A DNA stretch of 24,437 bases from Bacteroidales bacterium (GTDB lineage: Bacteria > Bacteroidota > Bacteroidia > Bacteroidales > F082). The position numbers and the translations under genes are program-made. Where the stretch lies: the NCBI GenBank assembly GCA_024689285.1, contig JAILDR010000202.1, positions 1 to 24,437 of the forward strand. Direction: 5' to 3'. The notes under the pieces were generated by a model. The model made no database searches. It saw nothing but the letters and a program-made list of their open reading frames with translations, and had not been told where the DNA came from. Of this stretch, positions 1 to 8,971 are shown in pieces. Positions within the stretch are counted from its first letter, which is position 1, and every line of letters starts with the position of its first letter.

Positions 1-675
1 AGTCTCTATCATCATCGATCGACGATGAAGGTGGGTACCGATGCCATTTTGCTCGGTCGCTGGGTGGAGGTGAGGCCGACGGATGTGGTTTTGGACATTG
101 GCACGGGCTGTGGACTGCTTCCGCTGATGCTCTCGCAGAAAAGTGTGCATCAAGTGGATGCTGTTGACATCGACGTAGCTTCTATAGAGGAGGCAACCGT
201 TAACTTCGAGGCTTCGCAATGGCACGACAGTTTGAGGGCGATTTGTGCGGATATTGCTGATTACCAAACGGAAAAACGATATGATTTGATAGTCTCTAAT
301 CCACCGTTTTTCAACCATTATTCCAAATGTGATTCAGAACGTAAAAGCCGTGCAAGGCATAATGATGTGACCTTGTCTTATGATTCCTTATGCGCTGTAG
401 TATGCCGTTTGCTGAAACCTGATGGACGGTTTGCTTTGGTTCTACCAGTCGATGCCTCCTTGGAGTTTCTTAGAGTGGCCAGGAAAAGTGGCTTGTTTTT
501 GCACAAACGTTTGACTATTATTCCGATAGAAGGCCGAAGCCCCAATCGCGTTAATTTGGAACTTGGATTTATTAAACCTATTGAAATCCAGGAGAATAGT
601 TTTGTGATTCGTGATGGCGAAAACCATTTGACGGATCAATACCACGAATATCTGAAGGATTTTTATTTAGGATGA
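1..675 (+). CDS. trmN6: tRNA1(Val) (adenine(37)-N6)-methyltransferase, 5' truncated by window
   Basis: This is a class I SAM-dependent methyltransferase of the TrmN6/YfiC family, which methylates N6 of A37 in tRNA1(Val). The reading frame is open back to base 1, and codons 1-24 (ending RST before MKVGTDA) match the family's conserved N-terminal stretch, so the ATG at 25 is internal and the true start lies to the left of the window. Visible motifs are the SAM-binding VLDIGTGCGLLPLML, an acidic VDAVDID after strand 2, and the N6-adenine catalytic motif NPPF in DLIVSNPPFFNHYS. The C-terminus is complete. A separate promoter-like box lies between it and clpS, so it is probably not in the clpS operon. 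The family is clear; the precise tRNA substrate is inferred from family knowledge. Confidence 0.88.
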   Translation, partial: SLYHHRSTMKVGTDAILLGRWVEVRPTDVVLDIGTGCGLLPLMLSQKSVHQVDAVDIDVASIEEATVNFEASQWHDSLRAICADIADYQTEKRYDLIVSNPPFFNHYSKCDSERKSRARHNDVTLSYDSLCAVVCRLLKPDGRFALVLPVDASLEFLRVARKSGLFLHKRLTIIPIEGRSPNRVNLELGFIKPIEIQENSFVIRDGENHLTDQYHEYLKDFYLG

Positions 676-696
676 ACCGAATTATATAATAATCTG

Positions 697-704
697 TACT
701 TTTG
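697..704 (+). promoter_or_regulatory. Bacteroidota -7 box upstream of clpS
   Basis: TACTTTTG fits the Bacteroidota sigma-ABfr -7 consensus TAnnTTTG and lies 23 bp before the clpS ATG, in the only gap between trmN6 and clpS. I do not see a convincing TTTG at the usual -33 spacing, so the call rests on one box and on position. Confidence 0.5.
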
Positions 705-727
705 TCCGTTTTAATGAAAACTGAACT

Positions 728-1000
728 ATGAACAAGGAACAGGAAGATGTTGATGTTTTGGAAGAGGAACTCGTTGAAAACGAGAAGAGCTTGATTCTTA
801 TCAACGATGATGTCAATACTTTTGAGCATGTCATCAAGTCGCTGATGGAGGTGTGTGGGCACACGCACGAACAGGCCGAGACCTGTGCTTGGATTACGCA
901 TTACAAAGGAAAGTGCGCGGTCAAGCATGGTAGTTTTAATGAGTTGAAACCTTATTACGATGCCTTGTTGGAACGTCTCCTCATCGTGAAGATAGAATGA
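728..1000 (+). CDS. clpS: ATP-dependent Clp protease adaptor ClpS
   Basis: ClpS binds the N-terminal domain of ClpA/ClpC and delivers N-degron substrates to ClpP. The protein is 90 aa, with an acidic flexible N-terminus (about residues 1-20) followed by the ClpS core. The core shows the INDDVNTFEHV segment (N26, D27, D28), where family members recognise the substrate alpha-amino group, and the HYKGK segment around H58 that matches the family's conserved H-Y-x-G-K. The gene overlaps the downstream RSH gene by ATGA (997-1000), which suggests translational coupling. Length and motif order are typical for the family. Confidence 0.93.
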   Translation: MNKEQEDVDVLEEELVENEKSLILINDDVNTFEHVIKSLMEVCGHTHEQAETCAWITHYKGKCAVKHGSFNELKPYYDALLERLLIVKIE

Positions 1001-3210
1001 GTTACACTACGCAGGAAATATCAAGCATTCAGAAGGCTTATGAAGCCATGCTGACCGACATCAGTCCATTTGTCAATGCTCCTGAGCACTTGGCTCTGAT
1101 TGATAAAGCTTACCGTTTTTGCTTGGACAAGTATGACGGACGTTATCTTGTCTCGGGCAAGGCCTATATGTTCCACCTCATTGAGATGGCTCGCATTGCC
1201 GTGTTGGAAGTCGGTTTGGGTTATGTTTCCGTGGCTGCTTCATTTCTGCATGGTATTGACTATAAAGAAGATATAGAATTGTCTGAACTGGAAAAACAGT
1301 TTGGGAAAACGGTAGCTGTAGTCCTCGAAGATTTCAGCCAGCTTTCAAACTTGGATACCGAGAAGGTGGCATACAACTCCGATACTTTTCAGGTGATGTT
1401 TCTTTCAGTGGTCGACGATATGCGCTCTGTGCTTCTGAAAGTGGTTCACCGTGTGTATGATGTTCGCAATCAAAAAGACGTGAATGCCGATCGCTTGGCA
1501 TGTTATTTCCACGAAATCAAATATATATATATACCTATTCTTCACCGTTTGGGTCTCTATAAGCTGAAAGCTGAACTTGAGGAGAAGCTGATGCTATACG
1601 AGAATCCTGAGATGTTCAACGAGATAAAGGCCAAGATTGAGGCTACGCAAGAAGCCCGCAGGCATACTGCCGAACGCTTTCTCGCTCCCGTTAGAGAGGG
1701 ACTTGACAACGAACGCGAACGTACCAAGAAGGGTAACAAATACAAGTTTTCGTACACTATCAAATGGCGACTAAAGTCCATTCCGTCGATTTATGCCAAA
1801 ATGCGGGCGCAGAACGTTCCTTTTGAGGAGGTCTACGACCTTATGGCTGCCCGTGTCATCATTGACTGTGCATTGAAGGACGAGCAGGAATGCTGTTGGG
1901 GTGTGTATTCGGTAATTTCGAACCTCTATGACCCTATGCCCGAGCGTCTCCGCGACTGGATTACGATGCCAAAAGCCTCTGGATATGAGTCGCTTCATAC
2001 AACGGTGAAATGTGAGGACAAGCTTTGGTTTGAGGTGCAAATCCGCACTACACGTATGGATGAGATAGCTGAGACGGGTCAAGCGGCACACTATCTATAT
2101 AAAGGTGAACGGCAAAACGATGACGACTGGTTGCTTCATGTACGTGAAGTGTTGGAAAATCCAGCGATGGTATCGTTTGAGACTTCCTATAGAAAACAAC
2201 ATAAATCGGATAAGATATTTATCTTCACGCCAGAAGGAGATTTGAAGCAATTGCCTATTGGATCTACGGTGCTCGATTTTGCATACGAGGTGCATACTCG
2301 TGTGGGCGAGACCTGCAATGGCGCCCGTATCAATGGACGTATGGTGCCTATCCGTCATCCCTTGACTAACGGCGACAAGGTGGAGATTATTACGAGTAAG
2401 AAACAGTCGCCACGGGCTGACTGGCTCAATGTGGTGGTTACGGAGAAAGCCAAAAACAAGATACGACGCTACCTTAAGGAGGAAGAACTGAAGGAATCAG
2501 AGATGGGCAAGGGCATGTTGCAACGCAGACTGAAGAACTGGAAACTTCCATTCTCGGAGACCGTTGTTGACATGCTGGTCAAAGAATTCAAGGTGGAGAA
2601 TTCTTTGCAACTCTACCACCAGATTTCGACTGGGAAAATCGATATTGCCAATGTAAAACATTTCTTGACGGTCAAATTCGGAGAGAGTGCAGAGAAAACT
2701 GAAAAGTCCTTGCCTGAGCAGGTTGAAACTTTGAAAAAAGACCAGTCGTCTGATGTTGAGGAATCGCTTTCCATTGGCGAGGACATAGACAACGTGACCT
2801 ACAAACTTGCAAAATGCTGCAATCCTATACCAGGCGATAGAGTTTTTGGCTTCGTCACCAGTGACGGTAGTATCAGCATTCACCGTATTAATTGCCCTAA
2901 TGCCAAGAGCCTGCAGCAACGCTACGGCTACCGTATCATCAATGTGAAATGGAACGGAATCGGAGACAACGGCTCACAGGCCACTATCCGTGTCAATGGC
3001 CGTGATGTGATTGGACTCCTTGGAAAAATTACCAAGATTATCTCAGAGGATTTACAAGTCAACATGAAGAATATCGCTTTTAACACCGATAAGGAAGGCT
3101 ATTTTGAAGGCAGAATCGTGCTTCAAATTGCCGATTTGGAGTCGCTGGAACTGTTGGTGGAGAAAATCAAGTCCGTTGAAGGTGTTGCAGACGTGGTTAG
3201 AATTGATTGA
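997..3210 (+). CDS. relA: RelA/SpoT homologue, (p)ppGpp synthetase with degenerate hydrolase domain
   Basis: This is a long RSH protein (737 aa) that makes (p)ppGpp in the stringent response. Domains in order: HD hydrolase-like (about 35-200), synthetase (about 250-370), TGS (about 405-467), a Cys-containing zinc-finger-like region (C607, C608, H629, C633) and ACT (about 660-735). The synthetase keeps the catalytic D281 (VYDLMAAR) and E346 (FEVQIRT) and the GYESLHTTV motif. In the HD domain the first metal-ligand His is kept (H60), but the HD pair is H85-G86, and the Asp of the usual KLADRLHNMR is replaced (KVVHRVYDVR, H151). Hydrolysis is therefore probably lost and the protein is RelA-like. 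Its start overlaps clpS by ATGA. Many Bacteroidota carry a second, bifunctional RSH, which would have to supply hydrolase activity from elsewhere in the genome. Confidence 0.93.
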   Translation: MSYTTQEISSIQKAYEAMLTDISPFVNAPEHLALIDKAYRFCLDKYDGRYLVSGKAYMFHLIEMARIAVLEVGLGYVSVAASFLHGIDYKEDIELSELEKQFGKTVAVVLEDFSQLSNLDTEKVAYNSDTFQVMFLSVVDDMRSVLLKVVHRVYDVRNQKDVNADRLACYFHEIKYIYIPILHRLGLYKLKAELEEKLMLYENPEMFNEIKAKIEATQEARRHTAERFLAPVREGLDNERERTKKGNKYKFSYTIKWRLKSIPSIYAKMRAQNVPFEEVYDLMAARVIIDCALKDEQECCWGVYSVISNLYDPMPERLRDWITMPKASGYESLHTTVKCEDKLWFEVQIRTTRMDEIAETGQAAHYLYKGERQNDDDWLLHVREVLENPAMVSFETSYRKQHKSDKIFIFTPEGDLKQLPIGSTVLDFAYEVHTRVGETCNGARINGRMVPIRHPLTNGDKVEIITSKKQSPRADWLNVVVTEKAKNKIRRYLKEEELKESEMGKGMLQRRLKNWKLPFSETVVDMLVKEFKVENSLQLYHQISTGKIDIANVKHFLTVKFGESAEKTEKSLPEQVETLKKDQSSDVEESLSIGEDIDNVTYKLAKCCNPIPGDRVFGFVTSDGSISIHRINCPNAKSLQQRYGYRIINVKWNGIGDNGSQATIRVNGRDVIGLLGKITKIISEDLQVNMKNIAFNTDKEGYFEGRIVLQIADLESLELLVEKIKSVEGVADVVRID

Positions 3211-3235
3211 AAGACATAGTACTAAATATTGTAAT

Positions 3236-4861
3236 ATGAAGCGGAATTTACTTGTAACGGCTGTGATGCTTTGGGTTGCAGTTGGATTTTTGTCGGCTCA
3301 AGAATTGCTGGATGAGGGTTCGTATGGCATCGACTATGGAAAGAAACTCATTGTGGTCAGCGGTCAGCTGCCCGAAGGCATCAAGTCTTTCAAAAAGACC
3401 ATTGAATTTGAAGGTGAACCCTTTACATATTATAGAAGCGAGATGCCTCTTATCACCATCACAACTGATGGCCCCATCGTGAACTCACCTGCCGTGCATG
3501 GCACAATTACTGTGGCTGATGCCACAGGCACTCTAATCACCATGCATGCAGGATTCAAGATTCGGGGATCATCGTCACAGCAATACGAAAAGAAATCCTA
3601 CCGTGTTGAACTCTGGAAAGATGCTACCGGTGTTGAAATGATAGACACGACTTTCCTTGGAATGCGTAGTGACGACGACTGGAATCTTGAGGCTATGACC
3701 GCCCAACCGCTTCGTTTGCGTGACAAAATTGCTAACGAGTTGTGGATGGAGATGTACACTCTGCCATATCATGAGAGTGAGCCTGACGCTTTGCCCGGCA
3801 TCCGCATGGAGTATGCCGACCTGTTCGTCAATGACGAGTATGTTGGTATTTATGCCTTGACTGAACGCATGGACAGGAAACAGTTGGGTTTGCGCAAGTA
3901 CAATGGTGAAATACGTGGCGTGTTGTATAAAGGCAATGGCCCTGGTGCCCCGACTTTCGAGAGCTTGCCTGCCTACGACAATTCATCCGACACCTGGGAC
4001 AACTACGAATGGGTCTATCCCAATGAGGAGGAAGCAACCATCAATTGGAACCATCTTTACAGCTTTACAAACTTCGTGATGAACGCTTCCGACAATGTGT
4101 TCAATTCGCAATATGCCGCCCAAATTGATAAGGATAATGCCATCGATTATTATTTGTTTATCAATGTCTTGAAGGCAATGGACAATATGGGACGTAATAT
4201 CTTTCTGGCGAGATACAAAAAATCCAGCACTTATCTTTATTTGCCTTGGGACTTGGATGCTGTTTTCGGCCTTGATACTGACGGTAATCCAACTGATTGG
4301 ACGGATGGATTGATGAGCAACGGCCTTTTCGACCGTTTGATGCACGATTGCACGACCAATGGTTTTGTGGCTACGGCCAAGAGCAGATATAACGCTTTGC
4401 GAGATACCTATCTTAATTCCGATTATATTATGCAAATGGTTCACAATCAATATAATGAATTGATGGAAAAAGGTGCGTACGATCGCGAGCATGAGGCGTG
4501 GCCTGATTATACTGTCGATGAAAACCAATTGACTTACATGAGTGATTGGCTGAACGACCGCTTCCATTATTTGGATATGGAGATTCTGGCCGATTGTGGT
4601 ACATGGGATATTGAGGAAGACGCGGAAAGCCTTGCTGTTCAGGTGTTCCCCAATCCCGCTAAGGACCGTATCAATGTTCGCTTTGCCGATGTAAATGAAG
4701 CTGCTGTGAGTCTATACGATATGACTGGACGTTTGGTTTATACCAACAATGCTACAACGCAGTGTTTCGTCATTCCGACGCAAAACTTGGCAAAAGGGAT
4801 TTACACCTTGGTCACCAACAGAGATGATGAACAAGAGGTAAATAGGATAATGGTAGAATAA
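3236..4861 (+). CDS. Secreted CotH-family protein with T9SS type A sorting domain
   Basis: This is a CotH kinase-like protein, probably exported to the cell surface. I chose the ATG at 3236 because it gives a normal signal peptide (MKRNLLVTAVMLWVAVGF, cleavage near SAQ at 20-22); an in-frame ATG at 3104 would lie inside relA. The CotH domain (about 95-450) shows RGSSSQQYEKKSY (110-122), the conserved DDWNLEAM region, NMGRNIFLAR, and the family's WDLDAVFG (338-345). A short linker leads to a C-terminal beta-sandwich (about 467-541) with VFPNPAKD and a typical LYDMTGRLVY, characteristic of T9SS type A C-terminal domains. CotH members in Bacillus phosphorylate spore-coat proteins; the target here is unknown. 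The stop abuts the stop of the convergent EamA gene. Confidence 0.88.
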   Translation: MKRNLLVTAVMLWVAVGFLSAQELLDEGSYGIDYGKKLIVVSGQLPEGIKSFKKTIEFEGEPFTYYRSEMPLITITTDGPIVNSPAVHGTITVADATGTLITMHAGFKIRGSSSQQYEKKSYRVELWKDATGVEMIDTTFLGMRSDDDWNLEAMTAQPLRLRDKIANELWMEMYTLPYHESEPDALPGIRMEYADLFVNDEYVGIYALTERMDRKQLGLRKYNGEIRGVLYKGNGPGAPTFESLPAYDNSSDTWDNYEWVYPNEEEATINWNHLYSFTNFVMNASDNVFNSQYAAQIDKDNAIDYYLFINVLKAMDNMGRNIFLARYKKSSTYLYLPWDLDAVFGLDTDGNPTDWTDGLMSNGLFDRLMHDCTTNGFVATAKSRYNALRDTYLNSDYIMQMVHNQYNELMEKGAYDREHEAWPDYTVDENQLTYMSDWLNDRFHYLDMEILADCGTWDIEEDAESLAVQVFPNPAKDRINVRFADVNEAAVSLYDMTGRLVYTNNATTQCFVIPTQNLAKGIYTLVTNRDDEQEVNRIMVE

Positions 4862-5788
4862 CTATTCAGTTTTATTACCGCTCGCATTCAGCATTACGAT
4901 AGCCAACAGCATCACGAATGCAGCCAACCATTGCATGGGAGAGTAGACCGTTTTGTTGACGAAATGGTCGAGTACCACAGCTGTGATGGGGTACATCAGC
5001 TCAAGGAAGGTGGACAAAGAGGCCTTCACGTGACGTAGGCCATAATAATACAAGAAAATGGCTCCCGAACCTGTAGTCAGGCCAATGAGTGCTATGAAGA
5101 GCCAATTGCGTTGCGTGACTTGAGAGAAATCGCCAATGTGGCCCGAAAACAGCACAATGACCAGCATAATCAATGTGGTGAATCCATAGCGGAAGAAAGT
5201 TGAAGTGACGAAAGAGTATGAGCCTAAAATCTTCTTGGAGAACACGGTAGAGCTGCCAAAAGAAAAAGCAGCCAACAACGAGAGCATAGCCGCATAAAAC
5301 GTGGTGATTCCTTCTGTGCTGAAATCAGGCAAGGCCCAACCGAAGGTGAGGAAATAGCCTGCAATCAGAGCAATGCCGGCCCAAAGTGCAAAATGTTTCT
5401 TAATCCTTTCTTTCAGAAGGATACGGGCAAGAATGACAGCAAAGACAGGTTGCAGTTTTTGGAGCAGCACAATAACAGAAAGACTGTTGAAATGCAGCAA
5501 AAACAATGACTTGACAATGGCCAAAGTGCCCAACGCGCCTCCAAACAGGGCGATGAGGAAGAAATAGAGCAAATCGGAGTGCGTCATGTTCTTCAGATGG
5601 CGGTATTCTTTGAAAAAGAACACATTCATCAAAAGAAAGGGGAAGAGATGGATGATGAAAACCACAAAAGCCGTGTTGAGGTTGTAGAGCTGTGGGGTGA
5701 GCAAGATGCCGTCAACGCCCCAAAGCATGGCTGATAGCGCTACGGCTAAAGCCCCGATGAGTTTTGTGTTTCGTTGTGCTTCTTTCAT
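4862..5788 (-). CDS. EamA/DMT-superfamily transporter
   Basis: This is a drug/metabolite transporter family permease of 308 aa with about ten hydrophobic segments arranged as two EamA repeats (about 10-145 and 155-305). The substrate cannot be told from sequence; the family exports or imports small metabolites. The reading frame extends upstream to 5947, but that part lies in pnuC and is polar and His/Gln-rich. The ATG at 5788 gives the expected start just before the first membrane segment (ALAVALSAMLWGVDG) and forms an ATGA overlap with the pnuC stop. It is the last gene of the minus-strand operon that begins at 10949. Confidence 0.88.
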   Translation of the reverse strand: MKEAQRNTKLIGALAVALSAMLWGVDGILLTPQLYNLNTAFVVFIIHLFPFLLMNVFFFKEYRHLKNMTHSDLLYFFLIALFGGALGTLAIVKSLFLLHFNSLSVIVLLQKLQPVFAVILARILLKERIKKHFALWAGIALIAGYFLTFGWALPDFSTEGITTFYAAMLSLLAAFSFGSSTVFSKKILGSYSFVTSTFFRYGFTTLIMLVIVLFSGHIGDFSQVTQRNWLFIALIGLTTGSGAIFLYYYGLRHVKASLSTFLELMYPITAVVLDHFVNKTVYSPMQWLAAFVMLLAIVMLNASGNKTE

Positions 5789-6495
5789 TTGAACAGTTTG
5801 TCGTTGGCTGTGGCTTCCTTTTCCCATCGTACGCACATGATGATGGAATTGATAAGATAGACTGCGTACATCATTGTTATAGGGAAGTTGCCGGCTTTGA
5901 TATACATGAAGATACTGACGCAATTGATGGCAGTCCATAGCCACCATTGTTCGCTGAACATCCTGACCATCAGTATCATGGCCACGACTTGCATCATGGC
6001 TTTTGCCGAATCGGCAAAAGGCGCGATGTCGTTGGTGAAATACTTCATCAATAATCCGAAACCTATTGTTCCTGTTACAATCAAAATCAGGCTGATGAGG
6101 CGTGACCTGTTCGTCATGTGGATTTTCATCACCTCATGGGTCTCGTGGTTCATGTTGCGCGACCAGGTGAAGAACCCGATGAATTGCATGACAAAGTTGT
6201 ATACGGTAACACCAAAGTCAGCATAGAGTTTGGAAATCAATGTGATGTAAATCATCAGACAACAATGGATGAAGCCAAAGAGGTAGTTGGAGAGTTTGCC
6301 TTTGCCGCCCAACACAACATTGATGATGCCGCAAGCGGCGGCCACGATGTGTATCCAATAAAACTGGTCGGTTTTGTCGTATTTGAACAGAACGGACATT
6401 ACCGTGATGACAACGCTCACCGTCACTAACCAGATAATGTCGAAGGGTTTCCATCCTCTAAGTTCCTCTTTTATTAATTCGTTGAATTTCTGCAT
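5785..6495 (-). CDS. pnuC: PnuC-type nicotinamide riboside (or related vitamin) transporter
   Basis: This is a PnuC-family facilitator of 236 aa with about seven membrane segments. The signature regions are present: YNFVMQFIGFFTWSR in the middle and EQWWLWTAINCVSIFMYIK near the C-terminus, rich in the Trp and Asn residues that line the substrate site in characterised PnuC. Most family members take up nicotinamide riboside, but some Bacteroidota relatives are linked to thiamine (PnuT). No thiamine genes or TPP-riboswitch are visible nearby, so nicotinamide riboside is slightly favoured. It overlaps the esterase gene by 22 bp upstream and the EamA gene by 4 bp downstream. Confidence 0.88.
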   Translation of the reverse strand: MQKFNELIKEELRGWKPFDIIWLVTVSVVITVMSVLFKYDKTDQFYWIHIVAAACGIINVVLGGKGKLSNYLFGFIHCCLMIYITLISKLYADFGVTVYNFVMQFIGFFTWSRNMNHETHEVMKIHMTNRSRLISLILIVTGTIGFGLLMKYFTNDIAPFADSAKAMMQVVAMILMVRMFSEQWWLWTAINCVSIFMYIKAGNFPITMMYAVYLINSIIMCVRWEKEATANDKLFK

Positions 6496-7409
6496 GATGA
6501 TTTGATTCTGTTTGATGTTAGGATGTTTGATATTTCTTTTGTAGCTGCAAATCCCTGTGGTACGGGAAACAAAGGGAAGGTGTGGAACATGCCTTTATAC
6601 TCGTGGAAAAGACCTGTTTTTCCTGCGTTTCTATAAACTTCCTCGAGAAACAGCGTGTCAGGTTTCAGGATTTCGTTGGTGCCATAATACACGTTTAGAT
6701 TGTCTATCCCGCTGAAGTCGCCAAAAATGGGACTGACCCAAGGATGCGTAGCGGGCAATTTGCCTTGCCAAATGGCGTTCAGGGTGATGATGCGGTCGAG
6801 TTGTAGCATGGGGTCGAGGTCTTGCAAGGCTCGCATTTCTTGCTCTCTGCTATAGCTGAGGTCTACACAAGGGGAGAGTAGGGTAATCGTGTCGGGTTGC
6901 TGCCAGCCGTTTTTATGTGCTTCTTGCGCTACAACAAGGCAAAGATGGGCTCCTGCTGAGTCACCTACAAGATGGATTTTTTCGTAATAATTTGATTCAA
7001 ATATGGTTTTGTAAAATTCAAGCAAAGTCTTGACGGCAAAAGCACAATCATAGTCTGGTGATTTGGGATAAACGGGCATCAGCGCGTCGTAATGGGTGCG
7101 CAGGCAGAGGTCGTGCAGGAAACGCCAATGGAAGAACACGGGCGGGTAGATAAAAGCACCTCCATGAATGTAAAAGATAAGATTTCGAGCGGCGTTTTCA
7201 TGGCGGAACACTTGCATCTCGAAGTCTGTTGAAGCATGGAACTTTTCTTCATTAAGATACCCTCTGAAATACCTTGGCACCCTCACGGGGCGACGGTTCT
7301 CGCGACGGCAATGTTCCAACTCGGCCATTACTTCCTCTGTTGATGCGTCGCGCAATGACTTGAACATCAGCCGCAGATACTTTTCCGTAAAGGCAACACC
7401 AGCGTTCAT
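6474..7409 (-). CDS. Alpha/beta hydrolase, HSL-type esterase
   Basis: This is a cytoplasmic alpha/beta-hydrolase of the hormone-sensitive-lipase (acetyl esterase Aes-like) family, 311 aa. It shows the oxyanion-hole motif HGGAF (82-86), the nucleophile elbow GDSAG with S151, the acid region GTNEILKPD (E246 or D251) and the catalytic His in GMFHTFP (H276). The likely reaction is hydrolysis of short-chain acyl esters; the natural substrate is unknown. It lies 3 bp after the MscS stop and overlaps pnuC by 22 bp, so it is translated from the same message. No signal peptide is seen. Confidence 0.88.
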   Translation of the reverse strand: MNAGVAFTEKYLRLMFKSLRDASTEEVMAELEHCRRENRRPVRVPRYFRGYLNEEKFHASTDFEMQVFRHENAARNLIFYIHGGAFIYPPVFFHWRFLHDLCLRTHYDALMPVYPKSPDYDCAFAVKTLLEFYKTIFESNYYEKIHLVGDSAGAHLCLVVAQEAHKNGWQQPDTITLLSPCVDLSYSREQEMRALQDLDPMLQLDRIITLNAIWQGKLPATHPWVSPIFGDFSGIDNLNVYYGTNEILKPDTLFLEEVYRNAGKTGLFHEYKGMFHTFPLFPVPQGFAATKEISNILTSNRIKSSCRNSTN

Positions 7410-7412
7410 AAC

Positions 7413-8633
7413 TTAACGTTTTTGGTAAATCTTAAGGTCAAACATGGCGGCAGCGGCGATAATATGGTCGAATATGTCGCTTTGGATATCCTCGTAATTG
7501 ACCCATTGCTTGTCGCTACTGAAGGCGTAGATCTGCAACGGTACACCGAATTCGTTGGGCTGTAACTGGCGCACCATCATGGTTAGGTTGTGGTTAAGCT
7601 TTGGGTTGTTGTTGATATACGCCTTAATGTAGGCGCGGAAGATACCAAGGTTGGTCTGCTGGCGACCGTTCATGATTTCTGAAGTGTCGATGCCATTGGC
7701 TTTATTGTATTCATCAATGTCATTTTGGCGTTGGGTGATATAGTCCTTCACAAGGCCATAGTGCTTGAATCTCTCAAGCATTTCGGGCGTACAGTAGTGG
7801 ATGGTGTTGACATCTATGTTGATGCTGCGGGCAATACGCCGTCCGCCCGATTCCGACATGCCGCGCCAGTTGGTGAATGGAGCGGAGACTAATGCGTATG
7901 TCGGAATAGTGGTGATGGTGTTATCCCAATTCTGCACTTTCACGGTGGTGAGGTTGATTTCTTGTACGGTGCCGTCGGCCTGTCCCATCACAATCCAGTC
8001 TCCGATGCGGAGCATATCATTGATAGACAGTTGTATGCTGCCCACAAAGCCTTTGATGGAGTCTTGGAAAACCAGCATCAAAACGGCGGATAGTGTGCCC
8101 AAACCGATAACGATGGTGCTAACACTTTTACCAAGAAGGAAGGCTGTGATGAGCAACACGCAAACAGCGTAAAGGAAGCCTTTGATAACATGTACCAACC
8201 CTTGTATGGGCTTGATTTTCGACATTTCAAACGAGTTGTATAGGTCGTGGGCTGTGTTGACTAAGGCGACCAGAATGGAGGTGTAGACGATGATTTCGTA
8301 AATCTTGGCAAACTTAAGGATTACGGCTATTGCATCAGGAAAGCCGGGCAGGACATCGTCAGCGTAATACTTGACAAGAATGGCTGGAATAAGCAGACAA
8401 ATACGAATGAACACCTTGTTCTTTATGAGTAGGTCATCGTATTTTGACGGTGTACGTTTGATGATGACATAGATGGTTTTCTTAGTAACGAATTTGGCAA
8501 GGAAAAACAGTCCAAAGCCAACAATCAATAAAGTGAAAATGGCGATGCCACCGGCCAAACCGTCAGTAAGTTTGGCACCAAAGTGCATTCCTCTGCCAAT
8601 GCATTTTAGTAATTCAAGGTATTTTTCAATCAT
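7413..8633 (-). CDS. MscS-family mechanosensitive channel, YbdG type
   Basis: This is a small-conductance mechanosensitive channel of 406 aa, an inner-membrane osmotic safety valve. The N-terminal half has about five hydrophobic segments; the pore-lining helix and beta-domain follow as [20 protein letters not shown] then [14 protein letters not shown], with the MscS core [20 protein letters not shown]. The [15 protein letters not shown] segment is characteristic of the YbdG (MscM) branch, and the length is close to E. coli YbdG (about 415 aa). It starts with an ATGA overlap on the SUI1 gene and ends 3 bp before the esterase start. Confidence 0.9.
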   Translation of the reverse strand: MIEKYLELLKCIGRGMHFGAKLTDGLAGGIAIFTLLIVGFGLFFLAKFVTKKTIYVIIKRTPSKYDDLLIKNKVFIRICLLIPAILVKYYADDVLPGFPDAIAVILKFAKIYEIIVYTSILVALVNTAHDLYNSFEMSKIKPIQGLVHVIKGFLYAVCVLLITAFLLGKSVSTIVIGLGTLSAVLMLVFQDSIKGFVGSIQLSINDMLRIGDWIVMGQADGTVQEINLTTVKVQNWDNTITTIPTYALVSAPFTNWRGMSESGGRRIARSINIDVNTIHYCTPEMLERFKHYGLVKDYITQRQNDIDEYNKANGIDTSEIMNGRQQTNLGIFRAYIKAYINNNPKLNHNLTMMVRQLQPNEFGVPLQIYAFSSDKQWVNYEDIQSDIFDHIIAAAAMFDLKIYQKR

Positions 8634-8971
8634 AATCCGCTGATTTTGGTTTTTGAATATCCTTTTTGGAGCAGTAATGCCAGCACCTTTTCGCGAAAGT
8701 CGCCTTGCAGCAGGATTTCGCCATTTTTGACGCTACCACCCACGCCACATGCCGATTTCAGTTCTTTGCCTAACACGGCAAGGTCATAGTCGGAACCTTG
8801 GAAACCAGAGATGAGGGTCACTTTCTTGCCGCCGCGTTGTTTCTTGTCAAGCATGATACGGAGGTTTTGCTTGGCGGGCTCTAAGGTCACGTCTTCTTCG
8901 TCGCCATAGTCGAAAACGAAGTCGGGGTTGGTGGAATATACTGTGCCGTTATTGTCGCTCTTGTGTTTCAT
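8630..8971 (-). CDS. yciH: SUI1/eIF1-family translation factor (YciH-like)
   Basis: This is a bacterial SUI1-domain protein of 113 aa. In E. coli, YciH affects start-site discrimination and is a putative stress-related inhibitor of translation initiation. The N-terminal 30 residues are acidic and variable; the SUI1 fold occupies about 35-110, with the conserved [14 protein letters not shown], the [18 protein letters not shown] segment and the C-terminal [10 protein letters not shown]. It overlaps the LtaS-like gene by 23 bp and mscS by 4 bp. Nothing suggests degeneration. Confidence 0.92.
   Translation of the reverse strand: MKHKSDNNGTVYSTNPDFVFDYGDEEDVTLEPAKQNLRIMLDKKQRGGKKVTLISGFQGSDYDLAVLGKELKSACGVGGSVKNGEILLQGDFREKVLALLLQKGYSKTKISGL

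Noticed and set aside
3104..3235. Earlier start of the CotH gene inside relA
   Set aside because: It would bury the signal peptide that begins at 3236.
3983..4567. A 194-codon minus-strand frame inside the CotH gene
   Set aside because: It lies wholly within a well-supported plus-strand gene and has no recognisable motif.
5789..5947. N-terminal extension of the EamA transporter
   Set aside because: It overlaps pnuC out of frame, is polar and has no membrane segment; the ATG at 5788 with ATGA coupling is better.
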